NCBI GenBank assembly: GCA_015522635.1
Contig: WALW01000019.1
Coordinates: 310,001 to 374,000 of the forward strand
Direction: 5' to 3'
DNA length: 64,000 nucleotides
Origin: Candidatus Tiamatella incendiivivens
GTDB lineage: Archaea > Thermoproteota > Thermoprotei_A > Sulfolobales > Acidilobaceae
In this document: positions 43,936-51,505 of the stretch, piece by piece
Position numbering within the stretch: position 1 is the stretch's first letter
Layout: every line of letters starts with the position of its first letter
Position numbers and translations under genes: made by a program
The notes under the pieces: model-generated
Databases searched by the model: none
What the model saw: the letters and a program-made list of their open reading frames with translations, nothing else
Told to the model about the DNA's origin: nothing

Positions 43936-45622
43936 AAGGATCATTTGGGCATATGCATTGAAAAATGCATTGGACTATGAAGGAAAGGCTGTCACAAAGA
44001 GTGTTATATCTAAGGTATTTAAGGAAAAACCAGGATTGAAAAACAAAGCTAGGAATGTAATAGAAATAGTTAACGGTATAGTAGAGAAAGTTAACAGTAT
44101 GACGTATGAAGAGCAGACAAAATTGTTTGAGCAGTACAAAGACTTGGTCACTACTCCTGAGAGAAGGAAAAAAGAGGTACTGCCACCACTTCCAAACGCT
44201 GTCGAGGGCAAGGTTGTTACTCGCTTTGCTCCTAACCCTGACTTTGTCATCCATCTAGGTAATGCGAGGCCTGCGATCTTAAGCCATGAGTATGCGAGAA
44301 AGTATAAGGGGAGATTCATACTTAGATTTGAAGATACGGATCCTAGAACTAAGACGCCTATAAAAGCAGTTTATGGCCTAATTAAAGAAGACCTGAAATG
44401 GCTGGGCATGAAATGGGACGAAGAGCATATTCAATCTCTGAGAATGAGCATATTTTATAAGACAGCAAAAGAGTTGATAGAGAAAGGTGGTGCTTATGTT
44501 GATATATGTAAACTTGAGGAGTCTAAGAAGCTTATAAAAGGAGGTATAGGATGTTCGACTAGAAAAAACCCTTTATCCTGGCAATTTGAGCAATTTGAAA
44601 AAATGATTAAAGGCTATTATGGAGAAGGAGAAGCGGTTCTAAGAGTTAAGACTGATTTAAACCATCCTGATATCAGTGTTAGGGATTGGGTTGCTTTCAG
44701 AATAATAGATACAGGCAAATTCCCCCATCCACTTGTCGGAGACAAATATGTTGCATGGCCAACGTATAACTTCGCTGTATCCGTAGATGACCATCTGATG
44801 GGGGTTACACACATACTAAGAGGAAAAGAACACATGCAGAACGTTACTAAACAAAAGTTTCTATTTAAACATATGGGTTGGGAGTATCCCACAGCCATTC
44901 ATTTCGGAAGAGTTCATTTCGAAGGGTTCATAATGAGTAAATCAAAGATAAGAGAATTGATAGGGAAAGAACCTGACAGGTTCTGGGGATATGATGACCC
45001 AAGATTTGGAACATTAAGAGGCCTAAGAAGGAGGGGGATTCTCTCAGATGCAATAAAACAATTAATACTTGAAGTCGGTATAAAAGGCATTGATACTAGA
45101 ATAACATATACTAACCTAGCTGCTATAAACAGGAAAATGCTAGATGAAAAAGCCCATAGAATAATGTTCGTTTATGAGCCCATAGAATTTACTGTAGAAT
45201 CTAACACTCCATTAAAATCGAGAGTTCCTGTGCATCCGTCATTAAAAGACGTTAGAATGTACACTGTTCAACCTGGTGATAAGGTTTGTATTAACAGGAG
45301 TGATGTGGGCTCAGAGGCGATTAGACTTCTAGGACTAGGGAATTTTGCTATCGGTAAAGATGAACTGAAGTATATTGGTTCCGACATGTCTGTAGCTAGA
45401 GAACATAAAATACCTATAATTCAATGGGTGCCATGTAGCCAAAAAGTAAATGTCTCTGTCTACAAACCTTCTGGCCTAGAATTTCTTGTACAGAAGGGAT
45501 ATTCTGAACCAGGAATTTTAGAGTATAAAGTTGATGATAAACTCCAATTCATTAGATACGGGTTTGTGAGAGTCGATAAAATTACCGATGAGCTTGTTAG
45601 GGTGATTTTTTCACATGAATAA
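43904..45622 (+). CDS. gltX: Glutamyl-tRNA synthetase (archaeal type)
   Basis: Class I synthetase charging tRNA-Glu (and usually tRNA-Gln before amidation in archaea). The 572 residues include an N-terminal helical extension, the HIGH-like motif in FAPNPDFVIHLGNAR, the GlnRS-like LRFEDTDPRTK, and the KMSKS-like IMSKSKIRELI, followed by a beta-barrel anticodon domain. GTG start after GGCGGTGG. It overlaps the PsiE-like gene by eight bases. Confidence 0.96.
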   Translation: MTELNGLEEIERIIWAYALKNALDYEGKAVTKSVISKVFKEKPGLKNKARNVIEIVNGIVEKVNSMTYEEQTKLFEQYKDLVTTPERRKKEVLPPLPNAVEGKVVTRFAPNPDFVIHLGNARPAILSHEYARKYKGRFILRFEDTDPRTKTPIKAVYGLIKEDLKWLGMKWDEEHIQSLRMSIFYKTAKELIEKGGAYVDICKLEESKKLIKGGIGCSTRKNPLSWQFEQFEKMIKGYYGEGEAVLRVKTDLNHPDISVRDWVAFRIIDTGKFPHPLVGDKYVAWPTYNFAVSVDDHLMGVTHILRGKEHMQNVTKQKFLFKHMGWEYPTAIHFGRVHFEGFIMSKSKIRELIGKEPDRFWGYDDPRFGTLRGLRRRGILSDAIKQLILEVGIKGIDTRITYTNLAAINRKMLDEKAHRIMFVYEPIEFTVESNTPLKSRVPVHPSLKDVRMYTVQPGDKVCINRSDVGSEAIRLLGLGNFAIGKDELKYIGSDMSVAREHKIPIIQWVPCSQKVNVSVYKPSGLEFLVQKGYSEPGILEYKVDDKLQFIRYGFVRVDKITDELVRVIFSHE

Positions 45623-46067
45623 TCAAGGAACACAGGAGAGATCATTTTTAGACAAAATTTTAAGAGGTATTGTTGCATCTATAGAATTAATCATTGCAGG
45701 ATTGCTTATAATCACTTTACTCATAGCTGGCATTAAAACTCTTGATTATCTTTCTATTTTCTTTTACTATAAGGGATTCGATAAACAAATGTTCCTTGAG
45801 ATACTTGATGTAATTCTACTTTCTATCCTAGCTTTGGACTTATTGAGGACACTAGTGGTTGCCGTGATTAAGAGAACTCTTCCTATTTCAATAGTAATTG
45901 AAGTTGCGCTATTGGCTGTTCTTAGAGAAATTATAGCTATTGAAATAAGAAATCCTACTAATGCTAGAATACTGGTTTATGGAGTAATTATAATTATACT
46001 AGTATTCTCGTGGATTTCAATTCAATGGTTCCGCGTTAAAATAGAGGGGGTTCGGGTTAATGCTTGA
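45615..46067 (+). CDS. PsiE-like (phosphate-starvation-inducible E family) membrane protein
   Basis: A 150-residue protein with four predicted helices (about residues 18-45, 60-82, 88-107 and 115-138). The segment LREIIAIEIRNPTNARILVYG matches the PsiE family pattern. Role unknown beyond membrane location. It overlaps the gltX 3' end and converges on tRNA-Ser. Confidence 0.6.
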   Translation: MNNQGTQERSFLDKILRGIVASIELIIAGLLIITLLIAGIKTLDYLSIFFYYKGFDKQMFLEILDVILLSILALDLLRTLVVAVIKRTLPISIVIEVALLAVLREIIAIEIRNPTNARILVYGVIIIILVFSWISIQWFRVKIEGVRVNA

Positions 46068-46096
46068 AAAACCTATTTTAGTGTGGGATGATGCGA

Positions 46097-46183
46097 TGGC
46101 GCCGGGGGCGGGATTTGAACCCGCGCGGGCTTCCGCCCACTGGCTCTCCAGGCCAGCCCCTTGGGCCGCTCGGGCACCCCGGC
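46097..46183 (-). tRNA. tRNA-Ser (anticodon GGA)
   Basis: Minus-strand type II tRNA. The acceptor stem GCCGGGG pairs with CCCCGGC; the discriminator is G and CCA is encoded (46097-46099). The anticodon stem CTGGC/GCCAG closes the loop CTGGAGA, giving anticodon GGA (Ser, UCC/UCU). A long variable arm (TGGGCGGAAGCCCG) and a T-loop GGGTTCAAATC are present. No intron. It lies 44 bp downstream of cbf5 on the same strand. Confidence 0.95.
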
Positions 46184-46227
46184 ATACAGTATACTTCCAT
46201 TAATCCCGTATTAGGTAGGAGATCTTA

Positions 46228-47313
46228 TTATTTGTTTAATGTGTCACTCTTTTTCCAAACACTAGGATAAACTTTTGGCTTCATCACTACACGCTTAGAT
46301 TTTACGACTAAACCTTTATCCATTCCCTTAAGGTTTTCAGAGTCAATAAGAGCCTTACCAATGCTTACCAGTTCCCCCTTACGAGTGAGGAGAGCTGTGG
46401 TTTCTCCCTTCTTAAAGGGTTGAAAGGCAACTATACCTGGTGCAGCTAGATCTGCTCCATGCGCTATGCTATCCACCGCGGAATCTCTTGTAACAATTTT
46501 AGGTATGTGACAGACAGCATATTCGACTGGGAGAATAATCTCTTTCAACATATCGTCCTTTCCTTCCTCTTTATACCTATAAAGAGCTTCAGAGACTTCT
46601 TGAAGCCTATACATTTTTTTATCCTCTGTAAATGGCCCTGTCCTAATCCTCCGTAGCTCTCTCATATGTGCTCCTACACCAAGCAGAAGGCCGGCATCAT
46701 GGCAAATCTTCCTCATATAAGTTCCTGCTTCACTATCGATTACAAGGAGAGCATACTTCCCCGTATATTCTAGGAGCTCAATTTTGCTTACACGTTTAAT
46801 TCTGACAGTTCTTTTTACTGAACTCCTAAGAGGAGGCCTTTGATATATATTACCTTCAAGCGTTTTTAGAACTCTAGTTAAATCGGACTCAGCGATAGGA
46901 GAATGAAGTTGCATGACGCAAACGTATGTTTTAGAGGAATGAATTATATTCCCAAGTACCTTAGTAGCACTAGCTAGAGCTACTGGGAGTACACCGGTCA
47001 CTTTGGGGTTTCCCCGGAATCGTCCTCAGACTATTTCCTCTAGGGTACCGCCATGACCGGCTTTCTTAAGCCCGAACATTCTCTTTATCCATGCAACTAC
47101 CTCATGGCTTGTTGGGCCTGGCGGTTTATCGAGGTTTATAATCCCTAGATCAAACCGTTCTTCGAGGCTACGCTCAGATGGAATCTTCCCATAAGAATAA
47201 TCGGTTTCTTCTTCTCTTACAATGATCCATTCTCTTTTGTTATTGCAAAACGATGATATGCTTTCGATAAACTCCCACCCGTTATCCTTCAACTCTGATC
47301 CCTCATAATTCAT
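46228..47313 (-). CDS. cbf5: tRNA/rRNA pseudouridine synthase Cbf5, split by an intron
   Basis: Catalytic subunit of H/ACA sRNPs and a tRNA Psi55 synthase (TruB family). Exon 1 (47313-47040) encodes [19 protein letters not shown] and HGGTL; exon 2 (47009-46228) encodes [17 protein letters not shown] and a C-terminal PUA domain (about residues 255-345; [15 protein letters not shown]). Removing 47039-47010 restores GGTLDPKVTG with the catalytic Asp, giving 351 residues. Unspliced, the frame hits TGA after HGGTLEEIV. No SD precedes ATG 47313; a TATA-like block at 47337-47346 (about 25 bases upstream) suggests a leaderless mRNA. Confidence 0.92.
47010..47039 (-). other. Archaeal bulge-helix-bulge intron in cbf5 (30 nt)
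   Basis: On the minus strand, exon 1 ends CCCTAG and exon 2 begins ACCCCAAAG. The intron folds as A-GGAA-ATA-GTC-TGAG-GAC-GA-TTCC-GGGG-AA. The central helix is exon CCCT with intron GGGG (one G-U pair). The 5' bulge is AG^A, the 3' bulge AA^A, and the inner helix GGAA/TTCC. The outer helix is relaxed near the site but closes further out (GCCGGTCA with TGACCGGT). Splicing by the tRNA endonuclease and ligase joins G and AC into the Asp codon. Introns in archaeal cbf5 are known; the fold here is my own reading. Confidence 0.9.
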
Positions 47314-47336
47314 TTTATTATGTTTAATATCTTAGT

Positions 47337-47346
47337 TATTATAAAG
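47337..47346 (-). promoter_or_regulatory. cbf5 promoter (TATA-like)
   Basis: ctttataata on the minus strand, centred about 28 bases upstream of the cbf5 ATG, with no Shine-Dalgarno element in the AT-rich leader. This spacing predicts a leaderless transcript. Motif-based. Confidence 0.4.
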
Positions 47347-47414
47347 ACAAGTCTAGGACAAGAAAACCTATGGGAAATAGGACATATTGCTCGCTTACTA
47401 TGTAAGATCTTTCA

Positions 47415-47705
47415 TTAAACTAATTTAACCTCAATTTTCACAGGTTCTCTCATGAACTCTGTTAACCCCGAGTTTTCTAAAGCCTTAGCGATCTCCTCAT
47501 CACTAGCTCCTCTTTCTATTTCCACTTTTTTGCCAGTAGGTTCAATATGGTTCACGTTTGCTTTTCTCCGCCTTACACCAGATATGCTCTTAGGGCCTGA
47601 GATTAGAATGAAATTTTCGTCTATTATATCTATGATAACGCATTTTCTCCCGGCTTCTCTACCTTTAACTTTTATACATATTCTCCCTATTTCTATTGCA
47701 GGCAT
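47415..47705 (-). CDS. rpl14e: 50S ribosomal protein L14e (eL14)
   Basis: A 96-residue archaeal/eukaryotic protein with an SH3-like fold. IEIGRICIKVKGREAGRKCV and VNHIEPTGKKVEI are typical. ATG 47705 follows GGGTGATAAAG and is preferred over the longer frame to 47771, which overlaps cmk. Standard order adk-DUF106-L34e-cmk-L14e-cbf5. Confidence 0.94.
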   Translation of the reverse strand: MPAIEIGRICIKVKGREAGRKCVIIDIIDENFILISGPKSISGVRRRKANVNHIEPTGKKVEIERGASDEEIAKALENSGLTEFMREPVKIEVKLV

Positions 47706-47742
47706 CTTTATCACCCATAGCCATATAGCGTTAATGGGTTTG

Positions 47743-48339
47743 TCATTGTTGTCCCATTTTAAATTTTCCAAGTATGTTTTCCACAGTCTTCTCTATTATG
47801 GAGTATACTGCATCTATACTTAGTTTCTCGGTGTTTATAATAAGGTCGAACTTGTCTAGAATATTGATGTCAATACCGTATAACGCCATAAACCTCATGT
47901 ATTGGCTTTCCTCTCTGCCCAGTGTTTCTCTTATTATATCAAGAGATTCACAGGTTTCCCTCTCGGTTATTCTCATTATTCTAGTATCTAGTGGGGCGTT
48001 TATATATATGGAAAGATCAGCTAAGTCTGCTAGGACAAACGCTGATAGATGGCCTTCAATAACTCCTCCCTCGCTAACTGCTTTTTCCAAGGTTGTTTTA
48101 TCAATCATCAAGTCTATTGAAGAATTCTTTTCGGCTACTCGGCTGAGTTCCATTAGGCTGATCCCTTTGGATTTTGCTATTTCACGGAAAATTTGGCCTG
48201 CAGAATGATATGGTAGAGAAAGATCAGAAGAGAGTCTTTTGGCGTATGTCGTTTTCCCACTTCCAGGCGGCCCGCTTATGACTATGATAGGATTTCTGTT
48301 CCCTTCCTTATTTTCCTTCTCAGTAATTCGGCTAGGCAT
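47743..48339 (-). CDS. cmk: Cytidylate kinase
   Basis: Phosphorylates CMP/dCMP. Walker A is SGPPGSGKTTYAKR (residues about 21-34). The NMP-binding region is HSAGQIFREIAKSKGI, with the later VIEGHLSAFVLADLADL. The start is ATG 48339 (TTG 48348 possible), which overlaps the rpl34e 3' end by 58 bases; no start codon lies between the overlap and the P-loop. About 198 residues. Confidence 0.93.
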   Translation of the reverse strand: MPSRITEKENKEGNRNPIIVISGPPGSGKTTYAKRLSSDLSLPYHSAGQIFREIAKSKGISLMELSRVAEKNSSIDLMIDKTTLEKAVSEGGVIEGHLSAFVLADLADLSIYINAPLDTRIMRITERETCESLDIIRETLGREESQYMRFMALYGIDINILDKFDLIINTEKLSIDAVYSIIEKTVENILGKFKMGQQ

Positions 48340-48557
48340 TCGTGGCAAATATACCCACCATATATTCTTCCCGGTCTTTTCTTAGTTTTCGAAAGCCTCC
48401 TTAAATCTGGTACTCTAAGTTTCGGGATGCCCTGTAGTGGTCTGCCGCAGAGAGCACAATGAGCAAGCTTTGGCTTCTTTTTCTCATAGTGTGTTACATT
48501 ATTTCCTCCTGGAATTCTGATCGTAATCCTTCTGCTTCTATACGCCAGTCTAGGCAT
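48282..48557 (-). CDS. rpl34e: 50S ribosomal protein L34e (eL34)
   Basis: A 91-residue zinc-binding ribosomal protein: HCALCGRPLQGIP and ICHECLAELL supply the Cys pairs. The N-terminus PRLAYRSRRITIRIPGGN is characteristic. It overlaps cmk by 58 bases, longer than usual for this conserved pair. Confidence 0.95.
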   Translation of the reverse strand: MPRLAYRSRRITIRIPGGNNVTHYEKKKPKLAHCALCGRPLQGIPKLRVPDLRRLSKTKKRPGRIYGGYICHECLAELLRRKIRKGTEILS

Positions 48558-48622
48558 GGTTTTTCACCTTTGCCTATTCTGGCATACCACAGTGAAAATA
48601 GAGTTAGGTATTTCTAGGTATA

Positions 48623-49075
48623 TTAAATTATTAGGTCTTTTCTGAAAAGAACAAAGGCATATATATAGCCTAGGAAGTGTACAAAAACGCTTGGAACGTA
48701 ATATAATCCATTACTTATTATTGTAATGCCTGGAACGTAAATAGGACTCATTATTGTCGTCCCAATCGTCACCATAATTACCATTGAAGATATAGAGTAT
48801 GCTATTATTAGAAGAACCATTTTCTTGAGGCTGGAAAACAGTAGAAAATTCCTTGCCTTCTTGTACTCCTTGTACAATATGCGAAGCTTCTTTTTGACCC
48901 TAGGTCTTGACGCAGCTTCCTCTACTGTTTTCCTGTATTCGCTTATGGTATTCAAGGCTTGCTCTATATCAGCTTCTCTAATAAATGACCTAGAGAATAG
49001 AATTGCAATCCAAGCAAAGATAAGAGCAGTCAAAAACACTATAAAAGAAATCATATTGAAGACACCGGAAAACAA
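48623..49075 (-). CDS. DUF106/EMC3-family membrane protein (YidC/Oxa1 superfamily)
   Basis: A 150-residue protein with three predicted helices (about residues 8-28, 82-108 and 117-143) and a coiled coil between the first two (EQALNTISEYRKTVEEAASR). This matches archaeal DUF106, related to EMC3/TMCO1 and thought to aid membrane protein insertion. It lies between adk and rpl34e near secY, the conserved archaeal place, consistent with an insertion role. Confidence 0.85.
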   Translation of the reverse strand: MFSGVFNMISFIVFLTALIFAWIAILFSRSFIREADIEQALNTISEYRKTVEEAASRPRVKKKLRILYKEYKKARNFLLFSSLKKMVLLIIAYSISSMVIMVTIGTTIMSPIYVPGITIISNGLYYVPSVFVHFLGYIYAFVLFRKDLII

Positions 49076-49079
49076 TTGT

Positions 49080-49697
49080 CTATATATTCCGTAGAAGTTC
49101 CATTATCTTAGAAGCAGCTGTTTCTGGATGTCCTTCAGGGTTCTCTACTATTGCTACAGCAGAGCCGTAGAATACTGCACTAGCTATAGCTGAGTATCGG
49201 GCGAAGTCCCTTAGTTCTCTAATCGCTTCAGGTCCTCCGAAGTCGCTTCTTTTTCTAGTGATGTCCTTAACTTGCCTCTGATGTATAACCTTAGGGTTTG
49301 CTTCAATTAGAACTATAAGATCAGGTTTGAATACATCAGTGACATGCTTTGGGAGTCCAGGCCAGTAACCTACTATTGTTTTGATTATGCTGTGAGTATC
49401 AATAAGTAGATAACCCTTCGATTTTGATTCTAGTTTTTCTGCAGCATCTTCAATCATGTTTTCTGCAGCCAACTTCTGCAGCTCTAATTGATCTCTTAGC
49501 CTCAGTTTTCTCAGTTCGTCTCTATCCTTCGCTATACCTTCTTTTGTGGCGGTTTTAATCATGTATGTTCCATAGTTTGCTATGAAGATATTCATTTCCT
49601 CATCTCTAGCTTTTTCCTCTACGAGTTGTAGAACAGTAGTTTTACCCACTCCAGGTATCCCAGTTATTATCGCAACTCTAAACGGGTTCCTCATCAC
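49080..49697 (-). CDS. adkA: Adenylate kinase (archaeal AdkA type)
   Basis: Interconverts AMP, ADP and ATP. The 205-residue archaeal trimeric form has Walker A ITGIPGVGKTTVLQ at the N-terminus and lacks the bacterial LID. VLIEANPKVIHQRQVKD and RDFARYSAIASAVFYGSAV are family segments. It overlaps the secY stop by four bases. Confidence 0.95.
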   Translation of the reverse strand: MMRNPFRVAIITGIPGVGKTTVLQLVEEKARDEEMNIFIANYGTYMIKTATKEGIAKDRDELRKLRLRDQLELQKLAAENMIEDAAEKLESKSKGYLLIDTHSIIKTIVGYWPGLPKHVTDVFKPDLIVLIEANPKVIHQRQVKDITRKRSDFGGPEAIRELRDFARYSAIASAVFYGSAVAIVENPEGHPETAASKIMELLRNI

Positions 49698-51082
49698 TCT
49701 TCACCCAGGATACGGCGGAGCAATGGGTATGTTTCTAATGCTCTTTCATATGAGATCATAGTATAGTACTGGTATATTATACCTACTGCAAGCAGTATTC
49801 CAGTACCACTTCCATATGCACCGAATATATCCGCTGTAACGGCTATGACACCGACTAGGATAGAACTAAGTAGAGTCAATGGATATATATATTTAGCTAA
49901 AACCCTTTCAATTATCTTGGGATTCCTACGCATACCCGGTATCTCCATACCCGACTTTACAAGGTTTTCGGCCTGCTGCGAAGGATTTAACCCAGCTATT
50001 TCAACCCACATGAAACCGAATAGAATTGAGATTAATATCCAGGATACGGAGAATACAACTGTTTTCAGCGGATCAGCTAAAGACATAAGGACTCCTCTGG
50101 GCGGACTTAGATAGTAGACAGTATCTCTAAGCATTTTACTCCATATAGACTCTGGATTAAGTAGATTAATTGAAAGGTTTCCAAGTAACTGTAGGTCTGC
50201 AACAGTAATTCCAAGTAATAGGACAGGTATGTTAGTAACATACATGAATTGCAGTGGGATTTTACTCCTTATACCTCTCATTCTCTGGGATGTGATTGGG
50301 ATCTCAACACGTGTAGATTGTGTATACACAAGGAGTAATATTATACCCAATGTAAATATAAGCCCCGTCAAATCTGGGAATCCTCTAGGCCTTACTATTA
50401 AGTCCATAACAGGTGTTTTCAGCAAAGCCGGGATGAACCCATAATAGTTTGATGTTCCTGGTACAAAGCCGAGTAAGCTCCACATCATAGTCTCAGCCAC
50501 ACCAGCCAGAATGAACAAGCTTATAGCGCTACCTATACCCCAGCCTTTTTGCAACATTTCATCCATAAGTATAACTATAAACGTTGCTAAGCTGAGTTCA
50601 ATTATTACAATAGTCCTATCCAGCCATGAAGCCGTACAACCAGTAAGCGGGTTCCCAGCTCCAGGAGCTAAAGTCCAGTATCTGCATCCTAAAACATACA
50701 TACTAGCTTCGAATATCCCGAAAAGAACTGCAAGTGTTTTCTGCGCTGCTGTGAAAGTTCTCTTATCATCGGGGTCTGTAAGGTCCATGTCGATTATTTT
50801 AGCACCTATCAATACTTGTAGGATAAGTCCTGCAGTTACGATCGGACCTATGCCTAGTTCCATTAATGTGCCAGCTTTTGATGCGAATATTATTCTCTGT
50901 AAATCTATCTGCGTCTGCCCTTGTTTTGCTATACCGAATAGAGGCGTGTTGGCCATGATCAAGTAGATAACAAGGACTATGCCAGTCCAAGCTAGTCTTC
51001 TATATAGAGAGGGTTTCTGAACCGGTTTCGATATTGTTGGTATGTAATTGGCCATCTTAGCTAGAGCAGCTACGATTCCCAT
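49694..51082 (-). CDS. secY: Preprotein translocase subunit SecY
   Basis: The 462-residue channel of the Sec translocon with ten predicted helices. LMELGIGPIVTAGLILQVLIG (shortened: ELGIGPIVTAGLILQ) is the helix 2 region, and PITSQRMRGIRSKIPLQFMY the cytoplasmic ribosome-binding loop region. GGTGG precedes the ATG. It lies with adk and DUF106; the ribosomal spc genes that usually precede secY (L30, L15) are not upstream here. Confidence 0.97.
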   Translation of the reverse strand: MGIVAALAKMANYIPTISKPVQKPSLYRRLAWTGIVLVIYLIMANTPLFGIAKQGQTQIDLQRIIFASKAGTLMELGIGPIVTAGLILQVLIGAKIIDMDLTDPDDKRTFTAAQKTLAVLFGIFEASMYVLGCRYWTLAPGAGNPLTGCTASWLDRTIVIIELSLATFIVILMDEMLQKGWGIGSAISLFILAGVAETMMWSLLGFVPGTSNYYGFIPALLKTPVMDLIVRPRGFPDLTGLIFTLGIILLLVYTQSTRVEIPITSQRMRGIRSKIPLQFMYVTNIPVLLLGITVADLQLLGNLSINLLNPESIWSKMLRDTVYYLSPPRGVLMSLADPLKTVVFSVSWILISILFGFMWVEIAGLNPSQQAENLVKSGMEIPGMRRNPKIIERVLAKYIYPLTLLSSILVGVIAVTADIFGAYGSGTGILLAVGIIYQYYTMISYERALETYPLLRRILGEE

Positions 51083-51168
51083 TAAGCATCCACCTTATGT
51101 GATCCGTTTCCGCCTATTCATTGAACGCTATCTAACCGGAAATAAAAAGGATATTCTAGCATATCCCC

Positions 51169-51504
51169 CTAGCAGATTTTTTCTCCGGGTTTTACGTCCT
51201 CCTCTACGGTTAAAAGAATAGGTTTAGACTCCTCTGAACAACCAGCAGCTAAAACCATTCCCTGACTAACTAGCCCTGCCATTCTTTTCGGCTTCAAGTT
51301 AGCGGTAACTATTACTTCCTTTCCAAGGAAATCCTCAGGCTTATACCATCTTGCAAGCCCTGCAAGGATCTGCCTCTTCTCTTCGCCTAGATCGACAATG
51401 AGTCTTATGAGTTTACGTGAGTTCGGTACCGGTTCTGCTTCAACGACTTTGCCTACTCTTAAGTCTATTTTTGCAAAATCAGAATATTCTATAACATCTT
51501 GCAT
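51169..51504 (-). CDS. tRNA-binding-domain protein (MetRS beta/C-terminal-like)
   Basis: A 111-residue OB-fold protein. FAKIDLRVGKVVEAEPVPNS, ILAGLARWYKPEDFLGKEV (each within the EMAP/Arc1p-type fold) and KPKRMAGLVSQGMVLAA are typical of the detached C-terminal domain of methionyl-tRNA synthetase. It may bind tRNA and help MetRS dimerise. ATG 51504 follows GGTGGTTA; two bases separate it from the stop of the upstream peptidase gene. Confidence 0.88.
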   Translation of the reverse strand: MQDVIEYSDFAKIDLRVGKVVEAEPVPNSRKLIRLIVDLGEEKRQILAGLARWYKPEDFLGKEVIVTANLKPKRMAGLVSQGMVLAAGCSEESKPILLTVEEDVKPGEKIC

Positions 51505-51505
51505 A

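Noticed and set aside
46088-46270. 60-residue plus-strand ORF with RGRDLNPRGLPP
   Set aside because: It is the complement of the tRNA-Ser gene; such peptides are common false ORFs over tRNAs.
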